Counted from the stretch's first letter, positions 45,470 through 55,192 are shown. The stretch is DNA of 64,000 nucleotides from Salinisphaera sp049568105 (GCF_049568105.1 NZ_CP145335.1:1984001-2048000); one strand, 5' to 3'. Made by a program: numbers and translations. The notes: generated by a model from the letters alone, not told the origin.

Positions 45470-47731
45470 ATGTTTGCAGCGATCTTAGAAAAGCTTGATA
45501 AGGCCAAGGTTTTGCCTCGAATCTCAGAGACCGAGCGCCAGGCGTTGACTGCTGGTTCGGTCTGGATCGATGGACAGATCTTCTCAGGTAATCCTGATTT
45601 CCGCTCGATCATGGCCGAGGCTTATCCAAACTTGTCGTCGGAAGAGCAGGCATTTCTGGAAGGGCCGGTAGAAACGCTGTTGCATAAGGTGGATCGCTGG
45701 CAACTCCAGCAGACTCGGCGGATCCCCGAAGACATCTGGACGTTTCTGCGAGATAACGGCTTTTTTGGTCTGATCATTCCAAAAGCCTATGGAGGGGCTG
45801 GGTTTTCGACTCTGGCGCGCAGCGCGGTGATGATGAAGACCTCCCAGCTCGGCCCGGTTGGCACGCTGGTCGTGATACCCAATACGCTGGGTGCGGCTGA
45901 ACTGTTGATCAGCTACGGCACCGAGGCACAGAAAGCGCACTATCTGCCCAGGCTCGCGAGCGGCGAGCTCGTGCCCTGTTTCGGGCTCACCGAGCCGACG
46001 GCCGGCTCGGATGCCGCGTCGATCCGAGCCGAGGGAACGGTTTTCAAAGACGACAGTGGCGAGATCAAGCTGCGTCTGAACTTCTCCAAGCGTTATATCA
46101 CGCTGGCGCCGGTGGCCAATCTGGTGAGTCTGGCCTGTCGTTTGCATGATCCGGATAACCTGCTTGGCGCTGGAGAATACCCGGGCATTACTGTCGTTTT
46201 GCTGGAGAAAGGCACGCCCGGGCTAAGCCTCGGCGATCATCATCTACCTATCGGGCCCTTCGACAACGGCCCGATTTACGGCGAAAACGTCGTGGTCTCG
46301 GCCGACCACATCATCGGAGGTACGGCCCGAGCCGGGCAGGGCTGGCGGATGCTGATGGAACAGCTCGGTGGCGGCCGAGCCGTATCGCTGCCGGCGGGCG
46401 GTGTGTCCTCAGCCAAATCGGCAGCGGCGGCCGTCGGCCCGTACAGTATGGTGCGTGAGCAGTTCGGCTTGCCGATCGGGCTGATGGAAGGGGTGGCGGC
46501 CAAGGTTGCCCGTACGGCGGCGCTGGCTTATGTGCTGGAATCCTCGCGGATCTATGTTTGCGCAGGCGTGGATGCCGGCCACCACCCACCGGTGATTTCG
46601 GCCATTCTCAAACAGCAGACGACCGAACTCGGCCAACAGTTGTTGGTCGACGGCATGGACGTCATGGCTGGGGCGGGGGTCATGCAAGGGCCGAACAATA
46701 TCCTCGGCTCCAGTTATATCGCTGCCCCGGTCAGCGTGACCGTCGAGGGGGCGAACATTCTGACCCGAACGCTGATGATCTTCGGCCAGGGGGCGGTCCG
46801 TTGTCATCCCTATGCGTTGACCACCCTGAACGCTGTCGAAAACAAGGATGTTGCAGCCTTCCGTCAGGCGATCCTGGGCTGGATGGGGCATTCCCTGGTC
46901 AACTTCGGTCGCACCGTAGTGCGTGGTCTCACCCGCGGCGCTACGGTGCGTGCCCCGGTCGACGATGCGACCGCGCGCCACTTCAAAAAGCTCGGTTGGG
47001 CGGCATCGCGCTTCGCGCTGCTCACGGATCTGGCCATGTTCTGCGTCGGCGGCAAGCTCAAGCAGCGCGGTCAACTCTCGGGGCGTTTTGCGGATGCCTT
47101 GTCGTGGATGGTCTTTGGTGTGACCACGCTCAGGCGTTTTCATGCCGAGGGCGCACGACAAGAAGACTTGCCAGTCGTGCACTGGGCGCTCAAGTACAGT
47201 CTGCTGCAGGTGCAACAGGCGTTCGAAGGGATCTATGCCAATTTCGATACTCCGATCGTCGGTTGGTTGCTGCGTTACCCGGGTCGTTTCTGGTTGCGTA
47301 TCAATCCGCTATCCAGCGGGCCAAGCGATCGCGAAGACCGGGCAGTGGCGGCCACGATCCAGACCCCGGGTGAGCAATATCAGCGCATTGCACTCGAAGG
47401 CCTCGGCCAGCCGCGTGACGATGAGCCAGGGATGGGGCGGCTTCTGCATGCCTGGCGGTTGATCAGCGCGGCCCAAAAACCGCTGGCCCGGATCAAAAAA
47501 GCCATGCGGGATCGCCAGATCGATGCGGCGAGCGTGCTTGATGCGATCGACCAAGCCAAGGCCCAGGGGCTGATCGATGCCGTCGAGGCCGAACAGGTTC
47601 GTACCGCGGAGCAGGCACGACTCGCCGCCATTCAGGTCGATGTGTTCGACCCGAAAGATTATTATCACGACGGTCTGGCGGAGGATTCGCAGACGCCGCA
47701 GCCCGAGGTCGCCAAGGCCGCCAACGCTTAA
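45470..47731 (+). CDS. fadE: Acyl-CoA dehydrogenase FadE
   Basis: The 753-residue flavoenzyme catalyses the first step of fatty-acid beta-oxidation. The N-terminal two thirds form the acyl-CoA dehydrogenase fold (GFFGLIIPKAYGGAGFSTLARS, CFGLTEPTAGSDAASI, FGLPIGLMEGV, VEGANILTRTLMIFGQGAVRCHP). A long C-terminal extension unique to the FadE class follows (HWALKYSLLQVQQAFEGIYANFDTPIVGW). It is about 60 residues shorter than E. coli FadE, lacking its N-terminal membrane helices. GGAG precedes ATG 45470. It is divergent from the TetR gene and ends at a strong hairpin. Confidence 0.93.
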   Translation: MFAAILEKLDKAKVLPRISETERQALTAGSVWIDGQIFSGNPDFRSIMAEAYPNLSSEEQAFLEGPVETLLHKVDRWQLQQTRRIPEDIWTFLRDNGFFGLIIPKAYGGAGFSTLARSAVMMKTSQLGPVGTLVVIPNTLGAAELLISYGTEAQKAHYLPRLASGELVPCFGLTEPTAGSDAASIRAEGTVFKDDSGEIKLRLNFSKRYITLAPVANLVSLACRLHDPDNLLGAGEYPGITVVLLEKGTPGLSLGDHHLPIGPFDNGPIYGENVVVSADHIIGGTARAGQGWRMLMEQLGGGRAVSLPAGGVSSAKSAAAAVGPYSMVREQFGLPIGLMEGVAAKVARTAALAYVLESSRIYVCAGVDAGHHPPVISAILKQQTTELGQQLLVDGMDVMAGAGVMQGPNNILGSSYIAAPVSVTVEGANILTRTLMIFGQGAVRCHPYALTTLNAVENKDVAAFRQAILGWMGHSLVNFGRTVVRGLTRGATVRAPVDDATARHFKKLGWAASRFALLTDLAMFCVGGKLKQRGQLSGRFADALSWMVFGVTTLRRFHAEGARQEDLPVVHWALKYSLLQVQQAFEGIYANFDTPIVGWLLRYPGRFWLRINPLSSGPSDREDRAVAATIQTPGEQYQRIALEGLGQPRDDEPGMGRLLHAWRLISAAQKPLARIKKAMRDRQIDAASVLDAIDQAKAQGLIDAVEAEQVRTAEQARLAAIQVDVFDPKDYYHDGLAEDSQTPQPEVAKAANA

Positions 47732-47742
47732 GTAGGGGGCAG

Positions 47743-47779
47743 AGCGGACGACGCCAAGCCGCGAAGGCGTCGTCCGCGC
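47743..47779 (+). terminator. Strong hairpin after fadE
   Basis: GCGGACGACGCC (47744-47755) and GGCGTCGTCCGC (47766-47777) form a perfect twelve-base stem with a ten-base loop, 13 bases after the fadE stop. It has no T run. It could be a Rho-independent-like pause, a 3' stabiliser or a short repeat element. Confidence 0.55.
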
Positions 47780-47826
47780 TGTAATACACCGAGGGCAACG
47801 CGCCTTGCCCGTGGCACAATAGGCCC

Positions 47827-48528
47827 ATGAGCAGCGTAAGATCGACGTCGCGCGTCAACATGAGCGGCTATACCCTCGGCGAAGAGATCGCCAATGCGGT
47901 GACCTCCGGCATCGGCACGGCGTTGTCGATTGCTGGACTGGTGATCATGGTGGTTTATGCCGCCTTGGAGGGGAGCGTCTGGCACATTGTCGGTGTCTCG
48001 ATTTTCGGCACCAGTCTGATTTTTTCGCATCTGGCCTCGACCCTGTATCACAGCATTGCGCCGCCGCGGGCCAAGACGGTATTACAGCTCATTGACCATC
48101 TGGCGATCTATTTCCTTATCGCCGGGACTTATACCCCGTTCACGTTGGTCAACCTGCGCGGAGTGTGGGGGTGGACGCTGCTGGGCCTGATCTGGGCTCT
48201 AGGGCTGGCCGGCGTAATCATCAAGACCACACGTTTGCGCCGTGTGTCGTATCTGTCGACGTCGTTCTACGTGGCCATGGGCTGGACCGTAGTCTTGGTG
48301 ATCAAGCCGCTGCTGGACAATGTCGCTGCCGGTGGTATCTGGCTGCTGCTACTGGGCGGTCTGGCCTATACCGCGGGCGTGATCTTCTACGCTTGGGAGC
48401 GCATGCCCTACAACCACGCGATCTGGCATCTATTCGTGATTGCCGGCAGTGCCTGTCATTTTTTCGCCGTGCTGTTCTATGTGATTCCGCTAGCCGATGC
48501 GGCCGCCGCGCTAGACCTGACGTCGTGA
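47827..48528 (+). CDS. Hemolysin III family membrane protein (TrhA/YqfA-like)
   Basis: The 233-residue protein has seven membrane segments and the PAQR/hemolysin III signature: TLGEEIANAVTSGIGTALSI, SHLASTLYHSI, LQLIDHLAIYFLIAGTYTPF and HAIWHLFVIAGSACHFFAV. The conserved His and Asp residues of the putative metal site are present. Despite the name, family members in bacteria are linked to membrane homeostasis, not proven haemolysis. It may start at 47827 or at ATG 47860 (MSGYTLGEE). Its stop overlaps the recQ start. Confidence 0.9.
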   Translation: MSSVRSTSRVNMSGYTLGEEIANAVTSGIGTALSIAGLVIMVVYAALEGSVWHIVGVSIFGTSLIFSHLASTLYHSIAPPRAKTVLQLIDHLAIYFLIAGTYTPFTLVNLRGVWGWTLLGLIWALGLAGVIIKTTRLRRVSYLSTSFYVAMGWTVVLVIKPLLDNVAAGGIWLLLLGGLAYTAGVIFYAWERMPYNHAIWHLFVIAGSACHFFAVLFYVIPLADAAAALDLTS

Positions 48529-50330
48529 CGGCGCCGCAATGGACAGCGCAGCAGGCGCTCGAATCGGTTTTCGGTTATAGCCAGTTCCGCGGCCAGCAGG
48601 CCGACATCATCGACCATATCGTCGCCGGCGGCGATGCGTTGGTGCTCATGCCGACCGGCGGCGGCAAATCGTTGTGCTACCAGATTCCGGCCCTGGTGCG
48701 TCCCGGGGTGGCTATCGTCGTCTCGCCGTTGATTGCACTGATGGCCGATCAGGTCGCAGCACTGCAACAGCTCGGGGTGGCTGCGGCCTATCTCAATTCC
48801 ACGCTCGACTTCGATGACCAGGTCGCCATAGAGCGAGATCTGGTATCCAACGCGCTGGATATCGTCTATATCGCACCCGAGCGCCTGCTGCAGCCGCGAA
48901 CCCTTGAACTGATCCAGCGCTGTGATATCGCTTTGTTTGCGATCGATGAGGCTCATTGCGTATCGCAATGGGGGCATGATTTCCGGCCGGAATATCGTCA
49001 GCTCGCACTGCTGGCCCAGCAGTTTCAAGACATACCGCGGGTTGCGTTGACTGCGACCGCCGACCTGCCGACCCGCGACGAGATCGTCGAACGGCTGGCC
49101 CTGGAGCAGGCCGGGCATTATCTACACAGCTTCGATCGCCCGAATATCCAGTACCGGGTCGCCGAGCATGGCAACGCCAAGCAGCAACTGGCTGATTTCA
49201 TCGATCGCGAACATGCCGGGCAGGCCGGCATCGTCTACTGTCTATCGCGGCGCAAGGTCGAAGAAACTGCAGAATGGTTATCCAACGCGGGTTATACCGC
49301 GTTGGCCTATCACGCCGGGCTATCGCCGGCGATGCGGGCCCATAATCAATCGCGTTTCTTACGCGAGGAAGGCGTGATCATCTGTGCGACCGTGGCCTTC
49401 GGCATGGGAATCGACAAGCCGGATGTGCGATTCGTCGCGCATGTCGATCTGCCGGCCAGCATGGAAGCCTATTACCAGGAAACCGGCCGGGCCGGGCGCG
49501 ATGGCGCACCGGCAACCGCCTGGATGCTGTATGGCCTGGGCGATGCCGTACAGCGCCGGCGTATGATTGAGCAGGGCAACGCGCCGGAAGAACGCAAGCG
49601 GGTCGAGCGCGGCAAGCTGGATGCCATGCTGGCCTACTGTGAACTGGCCACTTGCCGGCGTGCGAATCTGCTGGATTACTTCGGCGAGCAATACCCGGAG
49701 CCCTGTGGCAACTGCGATACCTGCCTTAATCCACCGGAAACCTACGATGCCACTCGCTATGCTCGTATGGCGTTGTCGGCGATCTATCGAACCGGCCAGC
49801 GTTTCGGAACCGGCTATATCGTCGATCACCTGCGTGGGGCGCATGGTGATCGCGCCCGCGATCTCGGCCACGATACCCTGTCCACAGCAGGCATCGGCAC
49901 GGATCTGGCGGCCAAGCAGTGGCGCTCGATTGTCCGACAACTGGTGGCGCTCGGCTATGTCCGGGTTGAACAGGCCTACGGCGGCCTACAGCTGGCCAAG
50001 GGGTGTCGTGAACTGTTGCGTGGTGAACGCGTTCTCGAACTGCGAGCCGATCGACGCAGTCAGAAAGCCCGCCGGAGCGCCAAGAAAGAGCTGCCGCCGA
50101 TCGAGATTGAGGATGAGCCGCTCTGGGAGGCCCTGCGCGCGCTGCGTCTCGAACTGGCCCGGGAACAGGATGTCCCGCCTTATGTGATCTTCCACGATGC
50201 GACCCTGCGCGCAATGCTAGCGGCTCGGCCAAACGACGTTGACGAGCTGGCCGCCATTCCGGGCATCGGTGCCAAGAAACGACAGGCCTACGGCCAGGCC
50301 TTCATCGATGCCATAGCACAGCATTCGTAA
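48525..50330 (+). CDS. recQ: ATP-dependent DNA helicase RecQ
   Basis: The 601-residue 3'-5' helicase acts in RecF-pathway recombination and fork repair. In order it has the Q motif (FGYSQFRGQQADII), the Walker A MPTGGGKSLCYQ, the DEAH box AIDEAHCVSQWGHDFRPEY, and motif VI ETGRAGRDGAP. A zinc-binding region (CELATCRRANLLDYFGEQYPEPCGNCDTC), a winged helix and a C-terminal HRDC domain (LAAIPGIGAKKRQAYG) follow. I chose the GTG at 48525, which overlaps the preceding stop by four bases. The frame stays open further upstream, but there it only shadows the hemolysin III gene. Confidence 0.95.
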   Translation: MTAPQWTAQQALESVFGYSQFRGQQADIIDHIVAGGDALVLMPTGGGKSLCYQIPALVRPGVAIVVSPLIALMADQVAALQQLGVAAAYLNSTLDFDDQVAIERDLVSNALDIVYIAPERLLQPRTLELIQRCDIALFAIDEAHCVSQWGHDFRPEYRQLALLAQQFQDIPRVALTATADLPTRDEIVERLALEQAGHYLHSFDRPNIQYRVAEHGNAKQQLADFIDREHAGQAGIVYCLSRRKVEETAEWLSNAGYTALAYHAGLSPAMRAHNQSRFLREEGVIICATVAFGMGIDKPDVRFVAHVDLPASMEAYYQETGRAGRDGAPATAWMLYGLGDAVQRRRMIEQGNAPEERKRVERGKLDAMLAYCELATCRRANLLDYFGEQYPEPCGNCDTCLNPPETYDATRYARMALSAIYRTGQRFGTGYIVDHLRGAHGDRARDLGHDTLSTAGIGTDLAAKQWRSIVRQLVALGYVRVEQAYGGLQLAKGCRELLRGERVLELRADRRSQKARRSAKKELPPIEIEDEPLWEALRALRLELAREQDVPPYVIFHDATLRAMLAARPNDVDELAAIPGIGAKKRQAYGQAFIDAIAQHS

Positions 50331-50641
50331 TCGAAAGTACGGGCATGGCGCATGCCGTAATTATGCCTGTCGCGGTCCGTAACCGGCCGTCACGGTATCC
50401 GAGTTCCATGCGTACGAGTTGCAAGTCCGCGGTCTTGTGGGCAGTCTTGCGCAGTAATCGAACGCGGAGCGCCAGGGGGTAGTGTGCGCCGCGTTCGCCC
50501 ATCGGGGGCCTTCGGACCTTCCGTGTACGTCGCCAGAACAGCGACCGTGGAGCCGTTGTGTGCGGTACCGCGGTATGCAAGTGCATACTGCACCGGTCGA
50601 GCAACAGTGGGCTCCCGGCAACTTCTATTGCCAGGAGCGAT
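50331..50641. other. Intergenic region ahead of the BCCT transporter gene
   Basis: These 310 bases follow recQ and lead into the transporter gene. A short imperfect hairpin (GGCATG-GCG-CATGCC) lies about 15 bases after recQ. Small open frames here look spurious. An osmotic promoter would be expected but cannot be pinpointed. Confidence 0.4.
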
Positions 50642-52714
50642 ATGAGCCAGAAACTTGCTTCAGACGAACATAAGCCATCTGAAGATCGGTTGAACCCGGT
50701 AGTCTTCTACGGATCGGCTTTGACCATCGTGGCGTTTTCGTTATGGACCATGATCTTTACCGATCAGGCCCAATCGACCATCAGCGCGGTCAAAAGCTGG
50801 ATCTCGGCGACTTTCGGTTGGTACTACTTCCTCACCGTCATCATCTATCTGGTGTTCGTCATCGGGGTCGCGGTATCCCGTTTCGGGCGCATCCGACTCG
50901 GGCCGGAGCAATCGCGGCCAGACTTCAACCTATTCTCGTGGTCGGCGATGCTGTTTTCTGCGGGCATCGGCATCGGCGTGATTTTCTATGGTATCGCCGA
51001 GCCGCTGACCCAGTTCTATAATGCCCCCGACGTGCCCGATGATCAGGCCATGGCTGCTCGCCATGCCATGGAGATCACGTTTCTGCACTGGGGGATATCC
51101 GGCTGGGCGATCTATTCGCTGGTCGGCATGTCGTTGGCGTTTTTCTCCTATCGCTACGATCTGCCGCTGACCATTCGCTCGGCGCTCTATCCGTTGTTCG
51201 GCAAGAAAATCTATGGCTGGATCGGCCATACGGTAGATATTGCGGCCGTGGTGGCCACGGTATTCGGTATCGCGGCGGCCCTGGGTATCGGCATCGTGCA
51301 GCTCAACTTCGGCATGGAGTACATGTTCGGTATCACCGCGAACGTCTGGACCCAGGTAGGTCTGGTCGTGGCCATCGTGGCGTTTGCCACGATCTCGGCG
51401 GTCACCGGCGTCGAAAAAGGCATTCGTCGGCTTTCCGAGTTCAATATCCTGCTGGCGGTCCTGCTGCTGCTGTTCGTGCTGTTTACCGGACGAACGCTGT
51501 TTCTGCTCAACACCTTCGTCACTAACATCGGCGACTATCTGACCGATTTCGTCTCGCTATCCACGAATACCTTCTCGTTTTCCCAACCGACCAGCTGGCT
51601 GGACGGCTGGACGCTGTTCTTCTGGGCCTGGTGGATCGCCTGGGCCCCGTTTGTCGGTCTGTTCCTGGCGCGTATTTCCCGCGGGCGTACGATCGGCGAA
51701 TTCGTGGCCGGCACCATGACGCTGCCGATCCTGTTCATGATGATCTGGATGTCGCTGCTCGGGAACTCGGCGATAGATATGGTCATGCAGGGCGGTACCG
51801 AGTTCGGCCAGCAGGTTATGGATAACCCGCCGTCGGGCATTTATTTGTTCCTCAACCAGTTACCGCTGCCACTGCTGTCGACGCTCGGGGTCACGATCCT
51901 GGGGATCGTATTCTTTGTGACGTCAGGCGACTCGGGGGCCCTGGTGCTGTCAAATTTCACCTCGATTCTCAAGGACGTGAACAGCGACGCACCGGTCTGG
52001 ATGCGCATCATCTGGTCGGCGATTATCGGTGTGGTCACACTGGCGCTGCTGTTGGCCGGCTCCGGTACCAGTGGCCTGTCGACCCTGCAGAGCGCGGTCG
52101 TTGTGGCTGGGCTGCCGTTCTCGGTCGTCCTGTTCTTTATGATCGCCGGGCTATGGAAGGCTTTGAAGATGGAGGTCTACAAGGTGGATAGCCAACGCGT
52201 CAGCCTGCCGGGGCATTTGTCCAGCCGCATGGGCGGCCGCGAGGGCGTGTCTTGGACCACGCGAGTGGCTCGAGCGATGAGTTTCCCGAGTTATCGGCAT
52301 GCCATGCGTTATCTCGACAATACGATCCGTCCGGCCATGGATCGGGTCGCCGAGGAATTACGTGCTCAGGGCATGAACGTTGAGGTGGCCACCGAGGGCG
52401 AGGGCGACGAACGCCACGGCGCATTGCGCGTCGATCTCATGGATGAACCGGACTTCAACTACCAGGTCTGGCCGCGCGAGTTTCAGACTCCGACTTTCGC
52501 AATGCGGACCTCGCGTTCGAACTCGTCCTACTACCGGCTCGAGGTCTTTTTGACCGAGGGTACGCAAGGCTATGATTTGATGGATTATTCGAAGGATCAA
52601 ATCATCGCCGATATTCTCGATCAGTACGAAAGTCATTTGCACTTTCTACATCTGGCCCGGGAATCGGCTGGCGATTCGACGCTTCCGGACAGTCCGGAGC
52701 AGCCGAAAGCCTGA
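50642..52714 (+). CDS. betT: BCCT family choline/betaine transporter (BetT-like)
   Basis: The 690-residue inner-membrane carrier belongs to the betaine-choline-carnitine transporter family, with twelve membrane segments. The TM8 signature WTLFFWAWWIAWAPFVGLFLARISRGRT contains the aromatic box that holds the trimethylammonium group. TM3 has FSAGIGIGVIFYGIAEP. A long C-terminal cytoplasmic tail of about 170 residues, as in E. coli BetT, points to a proton-coupled, osmotically controlled choline importer. Glycine betaine itself is also possible. CAGGAG precedes ATG 50642. No betA, betB or betI gene lies nearby. A terminator follows directly. Confidence 0.88.
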   Translation: MSQKLASDEHKPSEDRLNPVVFYGSALTIVAFSLWTMIFTDQAQSTISAVKSWISATFGWYYFLTVIIYLVFVIGVAVSRFGRIRLGPEQSRPDFNLFSWSAMLFSAGIGIGVIFYGIAEPLTQFYNAPDVPDDQAMAARHAMEITFLHWGISGWAIYSLVGMSLAFFSYRYDLPLTIRSALYPLFGKKIYGWIGHTVDIAAVVATVFGIAAALGIGIVQLNFGMEYMFGITANVWTQVGLVVAIVAFATISAVTGVEKGIRRLSEFNILLAVLLLLFVLFTGRTLFLLNTFVTNIGDYLTDFVSLSTNTFSFSQPTSWLDGWTLFFWAWWIAWAPFVGLFLARISRGRTIGEFVAGTMTLPILFMMIWMSLLGNSAIDMVMQGGTEFGQQVMDNPPSGIYLFLNQLPLPLLSTLGVTILGIVFFVTSGDSGALVLSNFTSILKDVNSDAPVWMRIIWSAIIGVVTLALLLAGSGTSGLSTLQSAVVVAGLPFSVVLFFMIAGLWKALKMEVYKVDSQRVSLPGHLSSRMGGREGVSWTTRVARAMSFPSYRHAMRYLDNTIRPAMDRVAEELRAQGMNVEVATEGEGDERHGALRVDLMDEPDFNYQVWPREFQTPTFAMRTSRSNSSYYRLEVFLTEGTQGYDLMDYSKDQIIADILDQYESHLHFLHLARESAGDSTLPDSPEQPKA

Positions 52715-52721
52715 CCGTCCG

Positions 52722-52751
52722 AAAGGCCCGACTATCGTCGGGCCTTTTTTT
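52722..52751 (+). terminator. Intrinsic terminator of the BCCT transporter gene
   Basis: AAAGGCCCGAC and GTCGGGCCTTT form an eleven-base stem with a four-base TATC loop, followed by a T run. It starts eight bases after the stop codon. Confidence 0.95.
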
Positions 52752-52828
52752 GAGTACGATTTCGGCCGGTAAACGCGGGCGGTCGGCGAACGCGTACAAT
52801 CGGGCCATTCATTGCCCGAACCCGACTG

Positions 52829-53500
52829 ATGACCGTCTTCCACATGATCGAGCAGGCTGCCGAGCAACGTCTTGGCGGCCTAGAAGCTCTCGAATCTCAT
52901 CTTATTCGCCCCGAACCGCCCGAATCCCTGGCCATGATCGGCGATGATCGTTATCTCTCGGTCATGTGTCGGCGCATTTTCCGGGCCGGGCTCACGCATC
53001 GGCTGGTCGATGCCCGCTGGCCGGCCTTCGAGCTCGCCTTCGACGATTTTGACCTGGCGCGCGTCGCCGAGCTGGACGATACCGACCTGCGCCGGCTGGC
53101 CACCGATGAAACCCTGATTCGTCATCGCAAGAAGATCTTTGCCGTACGCGATAACGCCCAGGCCATGCAGGCGATCGTCGACGAATTCGGCAGTTTCGGG
53201 TTCTGGCTTGCCGAATGGCCCGAAGACGAGATCGTGGATCTCTGGGCCGAACTTAAGAAACGCTTCACCCAGCTCGGCGGCAACTCCGGTCCGGCATTTC
53301 TGCGCATGGCTGGAAAAGACACTTTTCTTCTAACAGATTGGGTGGTCCAAGCTATGGATCACTGGAATGCCTATTCTGGAAAAGTCCATACCCGAAGCGG
53401 GCAGGCAGATGTTCAGGCATTATTCAATCAATGGCACTCAGAATCCGGCCGACCTTACTGCCAGATCAGCCAGATACTTGCATTTTCTATTGATCGTTAA
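52829..53500 (+). CDS. DNA-3-methyladenine glycosylase I family protein
   Basis: The 223-residue protein resembles the Tag family of base-excision repair glycosylases. Features are VMCRRIFRAGLTHRLVDARWPAFELAF, DLARVAELDDTDLRRLATDETLIRHRKKIFAVRDNA, and LTDWVVQAMDHW. Tag removes 3-methyladenine from alkylated DNA. The family's zinc-site cysteine/histidine arrangement is not obvious here, so it may be a diverged subgroup. An ATL protein for alkylated guanine is also encoded in this window. It is followed after 10 bases by a lipoprotein gene. Confidence 0.75.
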   Translation: MTVFHMIEQAAEQRLGGLEALESHLIRPEPPESLAMIGDDRYLSVMCRRIFRAGLTHRLVDARWPAFELAFDDFDLARVAELDDTDLRRLATDETLIRHRKKIFAVRDNAQAMQAIVDEFGSFGFWLAEWPEDEIVDLWAELKKRFTQLGGNSGPAFLRMAGKDTFLLTDWVVQAMDHWNAYSGKVHTRSGQADVQALFNQWHSESGRPYCQISQILAFSIDR

Positions 53501-53510
53501 AGAACTTTTC

Positions 53511-54329
53511 ATGGTTAAACTGAATAGCCGACTCCAAGGCGCTGCTACTGTAGGCCTGATTGCGATTTTCGCTATGCTCGCCGGCTGTGGTTCGGATCAA
53601 ACCACCGATGTACATGTGCGTGGCCAGCTCACGCTGGCGGGTCAGGGGCAGCTGCCCAAAGACGCAACCGCACGGATTAGCTTGATCGAGCATGCGGCCG
53701 ACAGTTCGGACAACCGTATCGTTGCCGAGCGAACCCTGCATGACCTCGGCAAGCTGCCGGTGCATTTCAATTTGGCCATTGGCCGGGAGCTGTTGGGATC
53801 CAACGGTCGCTACGGGTTGAATGCCCAGGTGCTGAACAAAGGGGGCAATGTGGCCTGGGAGACGCCCGTTCCCCAGTCGATCGAGCCAACCGATCAGGCA
53901 CAGCCGGCCATGCTGGTATTGCAGGCAAGCGACTTCCATGCAGTCGGCGATTTTCAACAATTCCAATGCGCGGACGAGTTCCAGTTCGATATGACCCGTA
54001 GCGATGGCCAGGCCATCCTGCGCATGGGCAAACGCCAAATCAGCCTGACTGCACAGCCGACCGGCGATGCGTCGCGCTCGATCTATACGGACGATCACGG
54101 CGATGAACTGGCCTTCGGCCACGACAAGATCACGCTGACCATGGACGATACCACCCATATGGACTGCCATTGGCTCGCAGACGGCGACGCCGATGAATCG
54201 GTCGACACGGCCGCCGCAGATACCGAGGGTGCCGGCGATACGATAGGCTCTAAAGATGAATCGGCCTCGAAGGCCAATACGTCGCACGACGCCGGCCAAT
54301 CGATGTCCCAAACGGTCGAGTCCGACTAG
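53511..54329 (+). CDS. Lipoprotein with YbaY-like and MliC-like domains
   Basis: The 272-residue protein has a lipoprotein signal with the lipobox LAGC, the lipidated cysteine being C26. Residues 33-145 resemble the YbaY/YscW beta-sandwich (VHVRGQLTLAGQGQLPKDATARISLIEHA...RYGLNAQVLNKG). Residues 150-215, between FQCADEF and HMDCHW, look like an MliC-type lysozyme-inhibitor barrel with its conserved cysteine pair. The last 50 residues are a low-complexity acidic Asp/Ser/Ala/Glu tail. It should sit in the outer-membrane inner leaflet or face the periplasm. Protection against lysozyme is an inference from the MliC-like part only. Confidence 0.7.
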   Translation: MVKLNSRLQGAATVGLIAIFAMLAGCGSDQTTDVHVRGQLTLAGQGQLPKDATARISLIEHAADSSDNRIVAERTLHDLGKLPVHFNLAIGRELLGSNGRYGLNAQVLNKGGNVAWETPVPQSIEPTDQAQPAMLVLQASDFHAVGDFQQFQCADEFQFDMTRSDGQAILRMGKRQISLTAQPTGDASRSIYTDDHGDELAFGHDKITLTMDDTTHMDCHWLADGDADESVDTAAADTEGAGDTIGSKDESASKANTSHDAGQSMSQTVESD

Positions 54330-54390
54330 GCTTGAGGCCAGACGGTACTGGCCTGCCGATAAAAAATTAGGCCGGTTCGCGCTGCCCGCG

Positions 54391-55050
54391 TTAGGACTCC
54401 GAGCGGGTTTCGGGCCAGCCGTCAATGCCGACGAGATCGGTGACGGCCATACGCTCGGCCCAGCCTTGCTCTGCCAGCATAGGACGATCATAGAACGCAT
54501 CGACATGGCCGAGGCACAGAATGGCGATCGGCAGGGCGCCGGCGGGTATGTCGAGCAATTCGGCCAGCCGCTCAGGATCGAAAAGAGATACCCAGCCCAT
54601 GCCGAGCCCTTCGGCACGGGCGGTCAGCCATAGGTTCTGAATCGCGCAGGCCGCCGAGGCGAGATCCATCTCGGGCAGCGTGCGTCGCCCGAAGACATAA
54701 TTTTCGCGCCCTTCGGTCAAAGCGACGACCAACAGCTCGCCGCATTCGCGAACGCCTTCCACTTTAAGCTGCATGAACTCGTCGCTGCGTTCGTTCAAGG
54801 CATCGGCGGTCCGGCGACGTTCGGCCTCGACCACGGCATGAATTTCGCGACGCAGCGTCGAGTCGACTACGCGAATAAATCGCCAAGGCTGCATATAGCC
54901 GACGCTGGGCGCAGCATGGGCTGCTGCCAACAGGCGTTGCAGTATCTCGGGTGCGACCGGATCCGGGCGAAAATGGCGCATGTCGCGTCGTTCGGCAATA
55001 ACGCGATAGATGGCATCAAGCTCTACGGCACTATAGCGATGGGCATTCAT
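54391..55050 (-). CDS. bluB: 5,6-dimethylbenzimidazole synthase BluB
   Basis: This 219-residue nitroreductase-fold flavoenzyme cleaves reduced FMN with oxygen to make the lower ligand of cobalamin. Family wording includes ERRDMRHFRPDPV, HAAPSVGYMQPWRFI, GRRTLPEMDLASAACAIQNLWLTARAEGLGMGWVSLFDP and GYMQPW near the FMN pocket. It requires oxygen, in keeping with the aerobic corrin pathway encoded next to it. It is divergent from cobG, with about 275 bases between. Confidence 0.94.
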   Translation of the reverse strand: MNAHRYSAVELDAIYRVIAERRDMRHFRPDPVAPEILQRLLAAAHAAPSVGYMQPWRFIRVVDSTLRREIHAVVEAERRRTADALNERSDEFMQLKVEGVRECGELLVVALTEGRENYVFGRRTLPEMDLASAACAIQNLWLTARAEGLGMGWVSLFDPERLAELLDIPAGALPIAILCLGHVDAFYDRPMLAEQGWAERMAVTDLVGIDGWPETRSES

Positions 55051-55192
55051 TCGTCGGGTCGGCTCCGGTACACAACAGGCCGTAGAGCCTATGGCCTATG
55101 GCGCCTGGGTGCGAGCGGGCTGGCATCAGACCCGATCTGGGCCCGGCTACACTTGAATTACCGCAGGGGCTTTGCAAGCCTTGCTCTAACTT

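Noticed and set aside
48165..48524. Longer N-terminus for RecQ
   Set aside because: The upstream 120 codons shadow the hemolysin III gene in another frame, and the conserved RecQ start fits the GTG at 48525.
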